From Nostoc sp. NMS8 (GTDB lineage Bacteria > Cyanobacteriota > Cyanobacteriia > Cyanobacteriales > Nostocaceae), in assembly GCF_017115045.1 (NCBI RefSeq), contig NZ_JABXKK010000004.1:1-53154 (forward strand): DNA of 53,154 nt. Direction: 5' to 3'. The translations under genes were made by a program, and so were the position numbers. A model generated the notes under the pieces. That model made no database searches and was not told the DNA's origin. It saw nothing but the letters and a program-made list of their open reading frames with translations. Shown here one piece after another: positions 9,398 to 19,196 of this stretch (its first letter is position 1; every line of letters starts with the position of its first letter).

Positions 9398-11997
9398 CGC
9401 TTTACTATGTTGCTAGGATGGGAAAATTCTGCTATAGAATCGACCGATGTACACGGAATGGTAGAAAAAAAGCTATCAGGTGTGGCTTGATTAGGCGCTA
9501 TCGCAACTAATTCGACGTTTCCTCTGGAATCTATTACCCAACTCTGAGCTTCAACAATTTCCGTAGTTTCTTTAATTGTTGCTAGCTGTAACTTAGATGA
9601 AAGTTCATCAGGCTTAGATGAAATAGAATTTCTCTGCCAGATAGGTTGACTATCTAGATGTTCGTCAAATTTAGGTGGTGGACTGTTGCTAGCCACAATT
9701 AATATATTACTTTCTGTGCCTGATTGTGCAGCACAACCCGATACTATCTTAGGAGTTTCTGTAACTATTACTGGCACAGGTTCAAGATCAATAGGATAAT
9801 AGTAAAAACTGTTGTTCTCAACTGTGCCATCAACTCCTAACTGGGACGTGGCGGTAATGAAGCTATCGGGAGAGAAAAATAACCCACGAGCATTTATCCG
9901 AATATTACCGCCACGTCCCTCAAATGCATTAGCTTTTATGCTGCTATTTCTTAAGCCAGTTAAGAGTGTTGTATTGATGTTGATATTGCCACCTTTGCCA
10001 GTACCAGTTGGGGCAAGGCTGTAGGGAAATTCAATACCTAAAAGATGATAAGCCGCCTGCGGATTACTGGCACTAGCACTGATAATGCTATCAAGCAATT
10101 GCACATAGTTTGCACTTATGAAAATATTTCCTCCGTCTGCTAATGCGGTTGCAGCACTAATAGAAGAATTATTTTTCAGAGAAACTATATTTGCATCAAT
10201 ATCTATATTGCCTGCCGAACCAGTACCTAAATTACTTACAGTAATTGAACCTTTAGATAAAGAGAATTGCCCGGTTTTTATTTTTATACTCCCCGATGCT
10301 CCACTGATCTCTGAAGATAGTCCTAATACTTGTTGTATTGATGGAGGAGGTGATACCGCATAAGATCCTATTCCAGACATAAAATTATAAGATAAAGCTT
10401 CTATGTTTGTAGGTGTTGTAATGTCTACAAAATTAGAGGCTTCAATTGTAACCTTTCCAGAATTACCGCTGGAAAAAGTGTAAGAAGCAATAATGCCTCT
10501 GTTGTATAATCTAACTTGAGGCGAGGTAATTTTCAGATCACCGGAATTTCCAGATCCATAAGCTACTACAGATGCTTGGGTTGGTGAAGAAAGAATGGGA
10601 TTAAACCCACTTAATTCAACACTACGATCGGCGCTAATGATTAAATCCCCCCCCGTGCCAGCGCTAAAAGTTCCAGATGTTATAATTCCTCCATCTAAAG
10701 CAGTGAATTGACTTGTATTAATTACGATCTTCCCACTTGTACCAGTGCTAAAAGTATATGAACCAACTCCACTAGCAATGCTAGCAGTAGTAGGGTTAAT
10801 AAAGGAAAAACCTTTGACCTCTATAGATTCAGAAGCATTCAAAAGTATATTGCTAGCATTTGCTTCTGTAAATGTCTTGCTATTTATGGCTCCTCCATTT
10901 TCAAAGCTTAAATATTTAGTTGAAACTACAACATCGCCTGCGTTTCCTCCTAAAGTTTCTACTTCAACTCCACTAGGGATTGTTCCATCTGGGGAGGTTC
11001 CATTTAATTGAAGTAAATTTGAAGCCTGTATATTTATGCCGCTTCCAGCTTGAGCGCCTTGATTTTGAATTAACGCAACCGATCCTTCAGTAAAAGAAAT
11101 TTGTTTTCCTACTAGTTGAATAGCACTATTTCCAAAACCGCTAGTATCTACTAGTGCTTGTTTGGACATAGTAATATTTTGAAAGCTTTGTAAATCTTGA
11201 TATCCGAACACCCAGCCAGAAGTTGTCGGTTTGATGCTAACAGTTCCATCACTAACGCTACCCAGTTCTACCCGTCCTCCTGGTGCTGTCAGATTACCTC
11301 CTTCTAAAGCAATGTTACCCCCTATTAAGGCTAAGGTTTTCCCTGGCAAAACCCGCAAACCTCTGGAGCTAGCACCTGCTCCCGAAACGGGCGTAAACAA
11401 TCAAGGAATAGCTAAATTATTTGCTGAACCTTGCACACGTATCTCACCAGGATTGTTGTCTAACCCCAATCCTATAGGCACATTCACTGTTAAAAGAGAA
11501 GTAGTCTGAGGCGCAGTTGTATTAAACTCTTTTCCATTTGCAAACTTTAAGCTACTCGCCGTGCTACCCAAGAAAGAACCGCCAATGTCTAATCGGGCAT
11601 TAGAACCGAAAACAATGCCGTTGGGATTAAGCAGAAATAGGTTGGCTGTACCGTTAGCTTTAAGCAATCCGTCGATATTAGAGATAGACTTGCCTGTAAC
11701 TCGGGTAATAATGTTTTGGATATCCGAAGTATTATCAAAATAGCCAGTACGACCTGTAGATAAAGAAAACTGTTCAAAGCTGTGGAACAGATTATTACCA
11801 GCTTTGGTTCCCCCATTGATAATATTAGTATTGCCTTGAGTTGTGACGCGAGAATCGTTAGGGAGGGTGTTATCAGGAATAATTTGTGCAGCAACTGGAA
11901 TTGAAAATGATAAACAATACAGAGTAATAAGTTTGAAAATAAAAGAGCTACTCATATACCGTTCTATTCTAAATTTTGTCTTGTTCTTAAGTTGCAT
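9394..11997 (-). pseudogene. TPS-type filamentous haemagglutinin exoprotein, interrupted by an in-frame TGA
   Basis: Two frames, 11997-11401 (198 aa) and 11400-9394 (668 aa), lie end to end in the same phase, separated only by a TGA at 11403-11401. The first part has a signal peptide (cleavage probably near VAAQ, residues 35-38) and the TPS secretion domain (TGRTGYFDNT, NLFLLNPNGIVFG). The second continues the family sequence at once (GLRVLPGKTLALIGG, GGRVELGSVS) with many beta-helix repeats. The combined length of about 866 residues suits an intact family member. The product would be exported through a TpsB/Omp85 pore, but no TpsB gene is in the window. Readthrough or a sequence error is possible. 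Restart at TTG 11400 would give a protein without a signal. Confidence 0.85.
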
Positions 11998-12005
11998 TTT
12001 ATTAA

Positions 12006-12866
12006 CTAAAGAGAAGATACTTGGAAAGATAAGATCATGTATTGCAGTAATCCCCTGCGACTAAGCCTTTCCAAGCCTCTAGTTGCTCGATAAGTTTCTT
12101 CATCTCCCTCTCGCCGCATTAGTGAGTTAACAATTGGGTAAGTTGGTAAAGTATTATGAGTGATATTTTCTACTTTAACTAGCTCAAAACCTGTAGCTTC
12201 AGCTAATCTTTGGTATTCAGACAAAGGGCAAAAATTAATAGGCCGAGAGCCATAAGTCTGAATAACAAGAGTTTTAGTGGCTTTTTCTATTAATTTCCAA
12301 GTTTGGTAAAAAGCCTGGAGCGGAATAAAATCACAAATAGTCAATTTTCCTTTTGTCCCTAAAACTCGTCTTGCTTCTTTAAAAAATTGTTCGCGGCTAG
12401 AGAAAGCAAAAATAGACTCGATTGCTAAAACTAAATCAAAACAATCATCGTTAGTAAACGGCAATTTACAAGCATCACCATAAAGAAATTCTATACGGTT
12501 TGTTGGTAGTGCTGTTAGTTTTTTAGCTATATATAGCTGTTGCTCATTAATATTTATTCCTGTTAAATGCATATTAGAAAAACGTTCATTAAGACTAGCA
12601 ATGGTTCCTCCAAATCCACAGCCAGCATCAAGAATGTTTAAACCATTATTTACTTCTGCAACTTCAGCAATCCGACGGGATAAATTCTCTGCTGCTACAG
12701 CAAAATCAGCAAGAGAAGCATCAGCTTTAGCTGGGTTAGACCAATAACCCCAATGCAAATGTCGACCAAAAGCTAAAAGCGCATCAGCATCCCCTTGAGC
12801 AAATTTTTCTGGCAAACTATCAAAATAAGGGGTACTAGTTGAAGCATTATCATTGCTACTTCTCAA
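12006..12866 (-). CDS. Class I SAM-dependent methyltransferase
   Basis: Motif I is clear (NILDAGCGFGG), followed by the acidic strand-2 region (LTGININEQQ), motif II around YGDACKLPF and a post-motif DLVLAIESIFAF. This is the pattern of small-molecule (sterol, tocopherol or quinone-type) methyltransferases. No ATG exists near the N-terminus. The TTG at 12866 has AAGGA about 8 nt upstream and gives 286 aa; a TTG at 12908 (300 aa) lacks a visible ribosome-binding site. Neighbours, a TPS exoprotein and a glycosyltransferase across a long gap, give no firm pathway. Confidence 0.8.
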   Translation of the reverse strand: MRSSNDNASTSTPYFDSLPEKFAQGDADALLAFGRHLHWGYWSNPAKADASLADFAVAAENLSRRIAEVAEVNNGLNILDAGCGFGGTIASLNERFSNMHLTGININEQQLYIAKKLTALPTNRIEFLYGDACKLPFTNDDCFDLVLAIESIFAFSSREQFFKEARRVLGTKGKLTICDFIPLQAFYQTWKLIEKATKTLVIQTYGSRPINFCPLSEYQRLAEATGFELVKVENITHNTLPTYPIVNSLMRREGDEETYRATRGLERLSRRGLLQYMILSFQVSSL

Positions 12867-13773
12867 AACTTTGTCCTTTTCTGTAAATAAGTAAGCGAGT
12901 TTGATCAAAAATAAGAATATCTTTCACACCCATAGTCCCAACCCAATAGGAGTTGTTAAACTAACAGTGTTAGCCTCAATTATAAGAAAATGATCTATTC
13001 TTATAAAAACAGGAATTCAAAGTAAAAACAGATTTAATCAGCAATGCTTGATTTAAAGGATATTTTAACTAATGTGCTGATATAACGCTGTTTAATTATT
13101 ATTAACATAATATTTGCTTCTGGTAAATAAAAAATTTTTGATAAATCGGAGAGTTTCTTTAAAACTATGTCTTTAGGCAGAATCTCTTTAACCAAATTAG
13201 TAGTCACCAATCGTGAACTTATTAAAGTATCATGCACTTATCAGTCGCCAGAATTCAATATGAATAAATTATTTTTGTGCAGTACTTCCAGGCGCTCGTT
13301 GAACACCACTGAAAAATGATTTTCATACCAAGCTAGGGAGGAATATTTGCGTTGCTAATGTATTCATTGTTTATTAACGGACTGAAAATTAATTCTTTTT
13401 ACAAGATAAAACTCTCACAAGAGGAAAATCTTAGCCAGTGAAGATCGAGGTTATAGTATTGAACTTAAGCTTTAAAGTCTTGAGAAAACCCGATTAACTC
13501 TCAGCAGTACCCCAAAAAGGCATATCTGCTGTGAGACTTATGCCTTAAGCAGGATGACGTTCAGCTTCAGCAATGGTTGAAGTGATGGCTGTCGAAGTAG
13601 CAGAAGATTTGGACAGGAGGAGCAGAGCGATCGCTTTCAAGACCAGTTATGATGGCTCAAGCGCCCGCTTGATAGTGCGATCGCTTCCGGCTGGCGCTCC
13701 GCGCCATCGCCACCAGGTACAGGTAATTCAGTACAATCTTGAGTAGAGCCGGAGTTTTGAGTGGAGAAGGGAA
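12867..13773. other. Long intergenic region with a gene scrap
   Basis: Mostly AT-rich, with no convincing gene. At 13573-13746 a 57-codon plus-strand frame starts MVEVMAVEVAEDLDRR. Its DNA resembles the 5' part of the gene at 15363 (GCTTCAGCAA, then GTGACGGCTGTTGAAGTA versus GTGATGGCTGTCGAAGTA), so it is probably a decayed piece of that family. A short repeat-like GC-rich stretch (GGCTGGCGCTCCGCGCCATC) lies at about 13691-13710. Confidence 0.4.
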
Positions 13774-15081
13774 TTGAGCCAAAGTTCGACTGCACCAAGC
13801 CGCAAACTTCAGATTACGATTTTAACAGTAGGTTCAAGAGGAGACTTGCAACCATACTGTGCTTTGGGTATTGGGTTAAAACGTGCGGGGCATAAGGTGA
13901 AAGTAGCAGCGCATGAAAACTTTGAGTCGTTTGTCAGAAAGTTAGATTTAGAGTTTGCACCCATAGCTGGAAATATTCAAGAGTTTTTGCAATCAAAACA
14001 AGGGCAGCGATTGATTGCGGGAGAAAAATTGAAGCTAGAAGAGAGAGATAAGCTTTTACTTGAACAGTTGGAATCAGCTTGGAGTGCGTGTGTTGGAAGT
14101 GAGGTGATTATCTACACGCCGTTAGCTACCTTTGGATATCACATCGCAGAGAAATTAGGCGTACCCTGCTTTTTTGCATCAGTTCTGCCGTTGACTCCTA
14201 CAGGGATGTTTGGGTTTTTAAAATTTGCTCAAATAGCTAAAAACCCGCTAAAGAAAGCGATAAATTATGGCAGCTACTTGCTAGTAGAGTTTTTGCACTG
14301 GCAAAGATATCGTCCACTGCTCAATCACTTCAGAACAGAAACTTTGAAATTGCCGCCTTTGCCATATTTAGGTAGACGCTTTAGACAAAAAACTCCGGCG
14401 AATGTATCACAAATCCCTGTATTGTACGGATTTAGTTCACACATAATCCCAAAACCAAAAGACTGGCCGCATTGGGCGTATGTGACAGGTTTTTGGTTTA
14501 TTGATCAAGCCTCCGACTACGAGCCACCCCTGGAACTAGAGGATTTTCTTGGACGAAAGCAATTGCCTTTGTGTTTTGGATTTGGCAGTATGACTATGCC
14601 CAATCCAGAATATCTCACACACTATATTGTGGAAGCCTTAAAAAAAACGCATCAAGGCGGCATCATCTTGTCAGGTTGGGGGAACGTTGGAAGAACAGTG
14701 AATGTAAAAGATTCGCTACGAGTGTTTGTGATCAAGGAAGTTCCGCATGATTGGTTATTTCCTCAAGTGCCAGCAGTGGTACATCACGGAGGAGCTAGTA
14801 CAACGGCGGCGGTGTTACGTGCGGGGATACCATCAGTTACCGTACCCTTTTTTGCAGATCAACCGATTTGGGGTGAAAAGCTAAATAAACTGGGAGTAAG
14901 CCCTGCACCGATACCGTACCAGAAGGTATCAGACAAAACTTTAGCAGCAGCGATTGACGTTGTACTAGGCGATGAGGTGATGAAGAAGAAAGCCCAAGAG
15001 TTAGGGCAGAAGATAAGGGCTGAGGATGGTGTGGTGAATGCAGTTGAAGTTTTCCATCGGCATTTGGGTTTAATTGAGTAA
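13774..15081 (+). CDS. GT1-family (UDP-glucosyltransferase-like) glycosyltransferase
   Basis: A 435-aa protein starting at TTG with GGAGAAGGG just upstream. The N-terminal nucleotide-fold domain starts with ILTVGSRGDLQPYCALG, and the C-terminal donor-binding domain has VVHHGGASTTAAVLRAG followed by PSVTVPFFADQPIWGE. These are the signatures of sterol/macrolide-type glucosyltransferases that use UDP-sugars. The likely acceptor is a lipid or hydrophobic metabolite, which cannot be named from sequence. Length is normal for the family. It stands alone, downstream of a long non-coding region. Confidence 0.88.
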   Translation: MSQSSTAPSRKLQITILTVGSRGDLQPYCALGIGLKRAGHKVKVAAHENFESFVRKLDLEFAPIAGNIQEFLQSKQGQRLIAGEKLKLEERDKLLLEQLESAWSACVGSEVIIYTPLATFGYHIAEKLGVPCFFASVLPLTPTGMFGFLKFAQIAKNPLKKAINYGSYLLVEFLHWQRYRPLLNHFRTETLKLPPLPYLGRRFRQKTPANVSQIPVLYGFSSHIIPKPKDWPHWAYVTGFWFIDQASDYEPPLELEDFLGRKQLPLCFGFGSMTMPNPEYLTHYIVEALKKTHQGGIILSGWGNVGRTVNVKDSLRVFVIKEVPHDWLFPQVPAVVHHGGASTTAAVLRAGIPSVTVPFFADQPIWGEKLNKLGVSPAPIPYQKVSDKTLAAAIDVVLGDEVMKKKAQELGQKIRAEDGVVNAVEVFHRHLGLIE

Positions 15082-15146
15082 TACCAATTTGAAAAAAGAA
15101 TGCGACAGATGGTAAATATAGATAAAAGTAGCATTCAGGGTATGTG

Positions 15147-15290
15147 ATGGCAGGGGTAACGCATATCGAGATTAAAGAAAGTGTCGAGGAACTAGAGGAG
15201 TTGCTCAGATATCAAAAACAGTCTCGGCTCAAAGAACGTATACAAGCCCTATATCTGATTAAAGGGCAAGAAATGAGTGTTTGTGCGTAA
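15147..15290 (+). pseudogene. N-terminal remnant of an IS630-family transposase
   Basis: A 47-codon frame, MAGVTHIEIKESVEELEELL then KERIQALYLIKGQE, matches the conserved start of cyanobacterial IS630-type transposases. The rest, including the DDE domain, is absent and the sequence runs directly into the next gene. A one-base shift near the end (CVTQE in the next frame) suggests decay. Nothing functional remains. Confidence 0.65.
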
Positions 15291-15362
15291 CGCAAGAAAA
15301 TTACCCCTGCGACATCTGAGGAACCAAAGCTAGCAACCGACCCTGCTCAGGAAAATACTTCT

Positions 15363-16154
15363 TTGCACGAAAATCCAGCTTCAGCAACTATTACGGTGAC
15401 GGCTGTTGAAGTAAGAGAGTTGACCGACCAAGAACAAAGCTTACGCTTGCAATTGGAACGTCAGGTAGAAAGGGCATTTTTGTCAGCAGGTCAGGCGCTG
15501 ATGGAGTTGAGAGACAGACGGCTATACCGTTCCACGCACCGAACTTTTGAGGAATACTGCCGCGAACGCTTTGGTTACAGCCGTGATGCAGCGTACTTGA
15601 AGATTTCGGCGACTGTGGTTTATGAGAATCTTCAAAAGTTTTTGCCGACCAATGGTCAGGAAATTCCAATGCCGACCAACGAACGACAACTGCGGTTTTT
15701 GGCAAAAGCTGAGTTGGAACCGGCTGTGCAAGCGGATGTATGGCAGCAGGCAGTAGAGCAAGCTGGCAATAAGATTCCATCTGGTCGCATAGTGAAAGAC
15801 GTTGTGGATAGGATACGCGAAAGCACGAAAGTACCCAATCCTTACCATATTGGTGAAATATGCATTCTTTTGCCAAAGGATAACCCAGACTTGAGAGGTA
15901 AAGCGGGTTATTGGTGCGTGGTAAGTCACGTTGGGGAATATAGCTGTACACTCCAGACATGGGACGGCGACTACACTGTAAAAATCGAACACCTGAAATC
16001 ACTGGAATTGCTTGATGAAGATTGCTTTTTTATGCAACGGCTATGTGTGAGATTACAGCAATTGCATCAAGTGGCCAGCCCTGACTCTTCTGTAGTTTGT
16101 GATGGCAGAAAATTAGGAAACATTAGTACTCACTCCAAACTAATTTTCACGTAA
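15363..16154 (+). CDS. Cyanobacterial accessory-genome protein of unknown function, C-terminus probably degenerate
   Basis: A 263-aa frame from TTG at 15363; the same frame is open back to 15291 without any better start. Conserved-looking segments include VERAFLSAGQALMELRDRRL, YRSTHRTFEEYCRERFGYSR, ERQLRFLAKAELEP, SGRIVKDVVDRI and a C-terminal KDNPDLRGKAGYWCVVSHV region. I recall this domain order from proteins common on cyanobacterial plasmids, where the N-terminal part looks like a DNA-binding ParB/phage-type module, but I cannot name a function. Other members end in a segment like LNRPYLTPLEEKLL; here the end is different and a decayed version may sit in another frame. A detached copy of that ending lies at 33796-33912. 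The IS630 remnant upstream suggests rearrangement. Confidence 0.6.
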   Translation: MHENPASATITVTAVEVRELTDQEQSLRLQLERQVERAFLSAGQALMELRDRRLYRSTHRTFEEYCRERFGYSRDAAYLKISATVVYENLQKFLPTNGQEIPMPTNERQLRFLAKAELEPAVQADVWQQAVEQAGNKIPSGRIVKDVVDRIRESTKVPNPYHIGEICILLPKDNPDLRGKAGYWCVVSHVGEYSCTLQTWDGDYTVKIEHLKSLELLDEDCFFMQRLCVRLQQLHQVASPDSSVVCDGRKLGNISTHSKLIFT

Positions 16155-16200
16155 GAGTTTCATTGATTTAGAATAGGTGGTTTATTTACGCCGTACTGTA

Positions 16201-17301
16201 CTAGCTGCTGACATCTAACATTTGTCTTTTAACAAGAGCATGGCCAGATTGAACATCAAACCAGTGAATATCCTCAGGGGGCAATGCTAATGTAATATCC
16301 TCGCCGCTCCAATTTTGGTCTGTTGGCAACAAAGCACGTACCGTAATCGCTCCGGTTTGTGAACCCTCAATCCTGACACTGACTAAATAGTGCATACCCA
16401 AGTTTTCCACTAAAAACACTCGCCCTTGGATAGTTTGGGTATCACCTGGTTGAGCAATGCGGACATCTTCTGGACGGATTCCCAGAACAATCTGCGGTGG
16501 TACTGTTGGTATATCTGGAAGAAGCATTTGGAAGTTACCCACGATCGCATATTGTCCCTTACAAGGTAAAGTCAGCAAATTCATTTGCGGACTACCAACA
16601 AATCCAGCCACAAATAGATTAGCTGGATGGTTATAGATGCGGTCAGGTGGATCAAGTTGCTGGACATAGCCATCGTTGAGCAATGCAACTTTTGTGGAGA
16701 GCGTCATCGCTTCTGTTTGGTCGTGGGTAACGTAGACAACTGGCACTTTTTGGGCTGCAAAAATTTGCTTGATATCGGCTCGGACTCGTTCCCGCAGTAG
16801 TGCATCCAGGTTACTTAAGGGTTCATCCAGCAGGTATACATCGGCATTACGCACCAAAGCACGACCAACAGCCACTCGTTGGCGTTGACCTCCAGACATT
16901 TGTCCAGGCTTACGGTTCATTAACTCTGCTAATCCTAAAACTTGTGCCACTTGTGCCACTCGCTGTTTAATGTCTGTAGGCGGTACTTTTTTCAGCTTGA
17001 GTCCAGAAGCAAGGTTTTCGTACACCGTCATGTGAGGATAGAGTGCATAGCTTTGAAATACCATTGCAATGTTGCGATCGGCTGCTCGTTTATAGGTGAC
17101 ATCCACCTCCCCAATCTTAATCTGACCGCGAGTCGGTTCTTCAAGACCCGCAATCATGCGTAGGACGGTAGATTTGCCACAGCCAGAAGGGCCAAGTAAA
17201 GTGAGAAACTCATGGTTATCTACAGTTAAACTAACGTCCTTGACAGGGATGACTTTAGGATTATAGGTTTTATTCAAATTTGTGAGTTCGAGTTTAGCCA
17301 T
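16201..17301 (-). CDS. Carbohydrate-type ABC transporter ATPase (MalK/UgpC family)
   Basis: A 366-aa protein. Walker A GPSGCGKST, Q-loop FQSYALYPHMTVYEN, signature MSGGQRQRVAVGRALVR, Walker B VYLLDEPLSNLD and switch His in YVTHDQ are all intact. The C-terminal part has the MalK-type OB/TOBE fold (LGIRPEDVRIA), where regulatory proteins bind in other systems. It lies 8 nt after the second permease gene, last in a four-gene operon with two permeases and a binding protein. It energises uptake of a sugar or glycerol glycoside at the plasma membrane; the substrate is not evident. Confidence 0.93.
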   Translation of the reverse strand: MAKLELTNLNKTYNPKVIPVKDVSLTVDNHEFLTLLGPSGCGKSTVLRMIAGLEEPTRGQIKIGEVDVTYKRAADRNIAMVFQSYALYPHMTVYENLASGLKLKKVPPTDIKQRVAQVAQVLGLAELMNRKPGQMSGGQRQRVAVGRALVRNADVYLLDEPLSNLDALLRERVRADIKQIFAAQKVPVVYVTHDQTEAMTLSTKVALLNDGYVQQLDPPDRIYNHPANLFVAGFVGSPQMNLLTLPCKGQYAIVGNFQMLLPDIPTVPPQIVLGIRPEDVRIAQPGDTQTIQGRVFLVENLGMHYLVSVRIEGSQTGAITVRALLPTDQNWSGEDITLALPPEDIHWFDVQSGHALVKRQMLDVSS

Positions 17302-17309
17302 TTTGATTT

Positions 17310-18194
17310 CTATCCTTTTACAGCACCAGCGGTAAGACCTTGGACAATCCGGCGCTGGAAAAACAAAACTAGTAAAATCAGGGGTAATGTGCCCACAACA
17401 GTTGCAGCAGCGATCGCACCATAGGGAATTTCAAATACTGTCGCACCACCCAACTGGGCCGCAGCAACGGGAATTGTCTTCAATTCTTCACGAGTCATAA
17501 ACGTGAGAGCGAAAATAAACTCGTTCCAAGCAAAAATAAAGGTGAGGATTCCAGTAGTCACTAAGGCCGGAAGGGTCATCGGCAGCACGATTTGCCATAG
17601 TAGTTGAAAGGTGTTGTAGCCATCGACCCTAGCGGAATCTTCTAAATCTTTTGGTAATTGTTGAAAAAAGCTTCTAAGTACTAAAATTGTTAGCGGCAAA
17701 TTGATGGCAGTATAGGGTATAATCAGCGCCAGATAATTGTTGCCGAGTTTAAGCGCCTGGATAATTTCTAACAGTCCTAAGAACAAGAGAATTCCAGGAA
17801 ATAAGGTAACAATTAGAACGCTGGCGAGGATAACTCTTTCACACCTTGGGCGTAACCGTGCGAGGGCATAAGCCGCAGGTGCGCCGATCGCTAAAGATAC
17901 AGCTGTAGAAGTAATCGATACAAAGGCACTGTTGAAGATGTAACGCCAAAATGGGCGACGGGTGAATAACTCAATGTAGTGATTGAAAGTGAATCGTGTG
18001 GGGAAATAGACAGTAGGAACGGCGGCAATATCTTCATTCACTTTAAACGAGGTCAGCAATTGCCATAAGGCTGGCGCTAGGCTGAATATCACCACTAATG
18101 TAACTATTATGGGCAACAAGATTTTTTTAAGAGAAAACTTGGTTTTCTCTGTTCGTTTTGGAGTCGTTGGAACTGCTTGTCGAGTTAGACTCAT
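17310..18194 (-). CDS. ABC sugar transporter permease (MalG family)
   Basis: A 294-aa protein with six predicted membrane segments and the family's EAA loop (DSARVDGYNTFQLLWQIVLP) that contacts the ATPase. The C-terminus ends in the usual FQRRIVQGLTAGAVKG. The ATG follows the upstream permease stop by three bases. Partner of the MalF-like permease at 18198-19109. Confidence 0.93.
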   Translation of the reverse strand: MSLTRQAVPTTPKRTEKTKFSLKKILLPIIVTLVVIFSLAPALWQLLTSFKVNEDIAAVPTVYFPTRFTFNHYIELFTRRPFWRYIFNSAFVSITSTAVSLAIGAPAAYALARLRPRCERVILASVLIVTLFPGILLFLGLLEIIQALKLGNNYLALIIPYTAINLPLTILVLRSFFQQLPKDLEDSARVDGYNTFQLLWQIVLPMTLPALVTTGILTFIFAWNEFIFALTFMTREELKTIPVAAAQLGGATVFEIPYGAIAAATVVGTLPLILLVLFFQRRIVQGLTAGAVKG

Positions 18195-18197
18195 GAG

Positions 18198-19109
18198 TTA
18201 AATGGCTCCTGATGTTTTGGCACGGAATCTGTTAAGCAAGAAACTAGCCATCGCCACCGCAGCAATCAATATTAAAAATGTCACCACTACAAGGGCTGCT
18301 CCATAACCAAAATCTAAGTAGCGCATCACTGTGGAGTAAATATACAATGACACCACTTCCGTAGAGCCACCAGGGCCACCCCCGGTCATTACAGCAATCA
18401 AGTCGAAAATCCCAAAAGCTTGAGCAAACCGAAATAGCACTGCAATTAAGATTTGTGGCAGCAGTAGTGGCAGGGTAATATTGCGGAAGCTTTGCCAAGC
18501 AGTTGCCCCATCGACCGAGTAAGCCTCATAAAGGTCTTTGGATATCGACTGCAACCCAGCTAGCAACAAGATGCTGATAAACGGCGTAGTTTTCCAAACA
18601 TCAGCAAAAACCACTGCTATCATCGCCAGCGTTGGATCTCCTAACCAGTTAATCCCAGTCTCAATCAGCCCCAACCGCCGCAGAATATCGTTCACAACCC
18701 CAAACTGGTCGTTAAAAATCCAAGCCCACGCCAGACCAATCAGAGCGGTAGGCAAAGCCCAAGGTATAAGTGCGCTTGTACGCACTAAGCCTCGCCCAAA
18801 AAACGCCTGATTGAGAACTAGGGCAACCCCTAATCCTAGCAGTAGTTCTGAGATTACTGATGCTGTTGTGAACACGGTTGTCGCCCACAAACTCTGCCAG
18901 AAACGACCATCCCCCGCCATCCGCACATAATTGTCCAAACCAGAGAATACAGGTTGTAGCTCTGTTCCCAGATTTCTAGTAAATACGCTTAACCAAAATG
19001 CTCGTAAAATTGGGTAGGCAAATACAAACAACAACAGCAGCAATGCGGGTGTTAATAAAATCCATGCTGTCTGTTGTTCTCGACTTTTGAGTGTATTTAA
19101 ATTTGTCAT
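18198..19109 (-). CDS. ABC sugar transporter permease (MalF family)
   Basis: A 303-aa protein with six membrane segments and the EAA loop (LYEAYSVDGATAWQSFRNIT). The start codon is itself part of a heptamer repeat: ATGACAA units run continuously upstream of the ATG and no Shine-Dalgarno sequence is visible. An upstream in-frame ATG in the repeat meets a stop after five codons, so 19109 is the sensible start. It sits 87 nt after the binding-protein gene, so repeat length could affect its translation. Confidence 0.92.
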   Translation of the reverse strand: MTNLNTLKSREQQTAWILLTPALLLLLFVFAYPILRAFWLSVFTRNLGTELQPVFSGLDNYVRMAGDGRFWQSLWATTVFTTASVISELLLGLGVALVLNQAFFGRGLVRTSALIPWALPTALIGLAWAWIFNDQFGVVNDILRRLGLIETGINWLGDPTLAMIAVVFADVWKTTPFISILLLAGLQSISKDLYEAYSVDGATAWQSFRNITLPLLLPQILIAVLFRFAQAFGIFDLIAVMTGGGPGGSTEVVSLYIYSTVMRYLDFGYGAALVVVTFLILIAAVAMASFLLNRFRAKTSGAI

Positions 19110-19164
19110 TTGTCATTTGTCATTTGTCATTTGTCATTTGTCATTGGGCATTGGGCATTGGGCA
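19102..19164. repeat. Heptamer tandem repeats running into the permease start codon
   Basis: Six copies of TTTGTCA (19102-19143) are followed by three of TTGGGCA (19144-19164). Read on the minus strand the units are TGACAAA and TGCCCAA, and the last TGACAAA supplies the start region of the MalF-like gene. Copy-number change would alter the leader and a set of small upstream starts. Confidence 0.9.
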
Positions 19165-19196
19165 TTGGCAAAGAGGAGGCAGAAAGCACAAGTTGT

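Noticed and set aside
11589..11894. 101-codon minus-strand frame in the TPS gene
   Set aside because: Out-of-phase shadow of the TPS secretion domain, whose own phase carries NLFLLNPNGIVFG.
13034..13237. 67-codon minus-strand frame (MHDTLISSRLV...)
   Set aside because: No ribosome-binding site, no recognisable family and AT-rich non-coding surroundings; not enough to call a gene.
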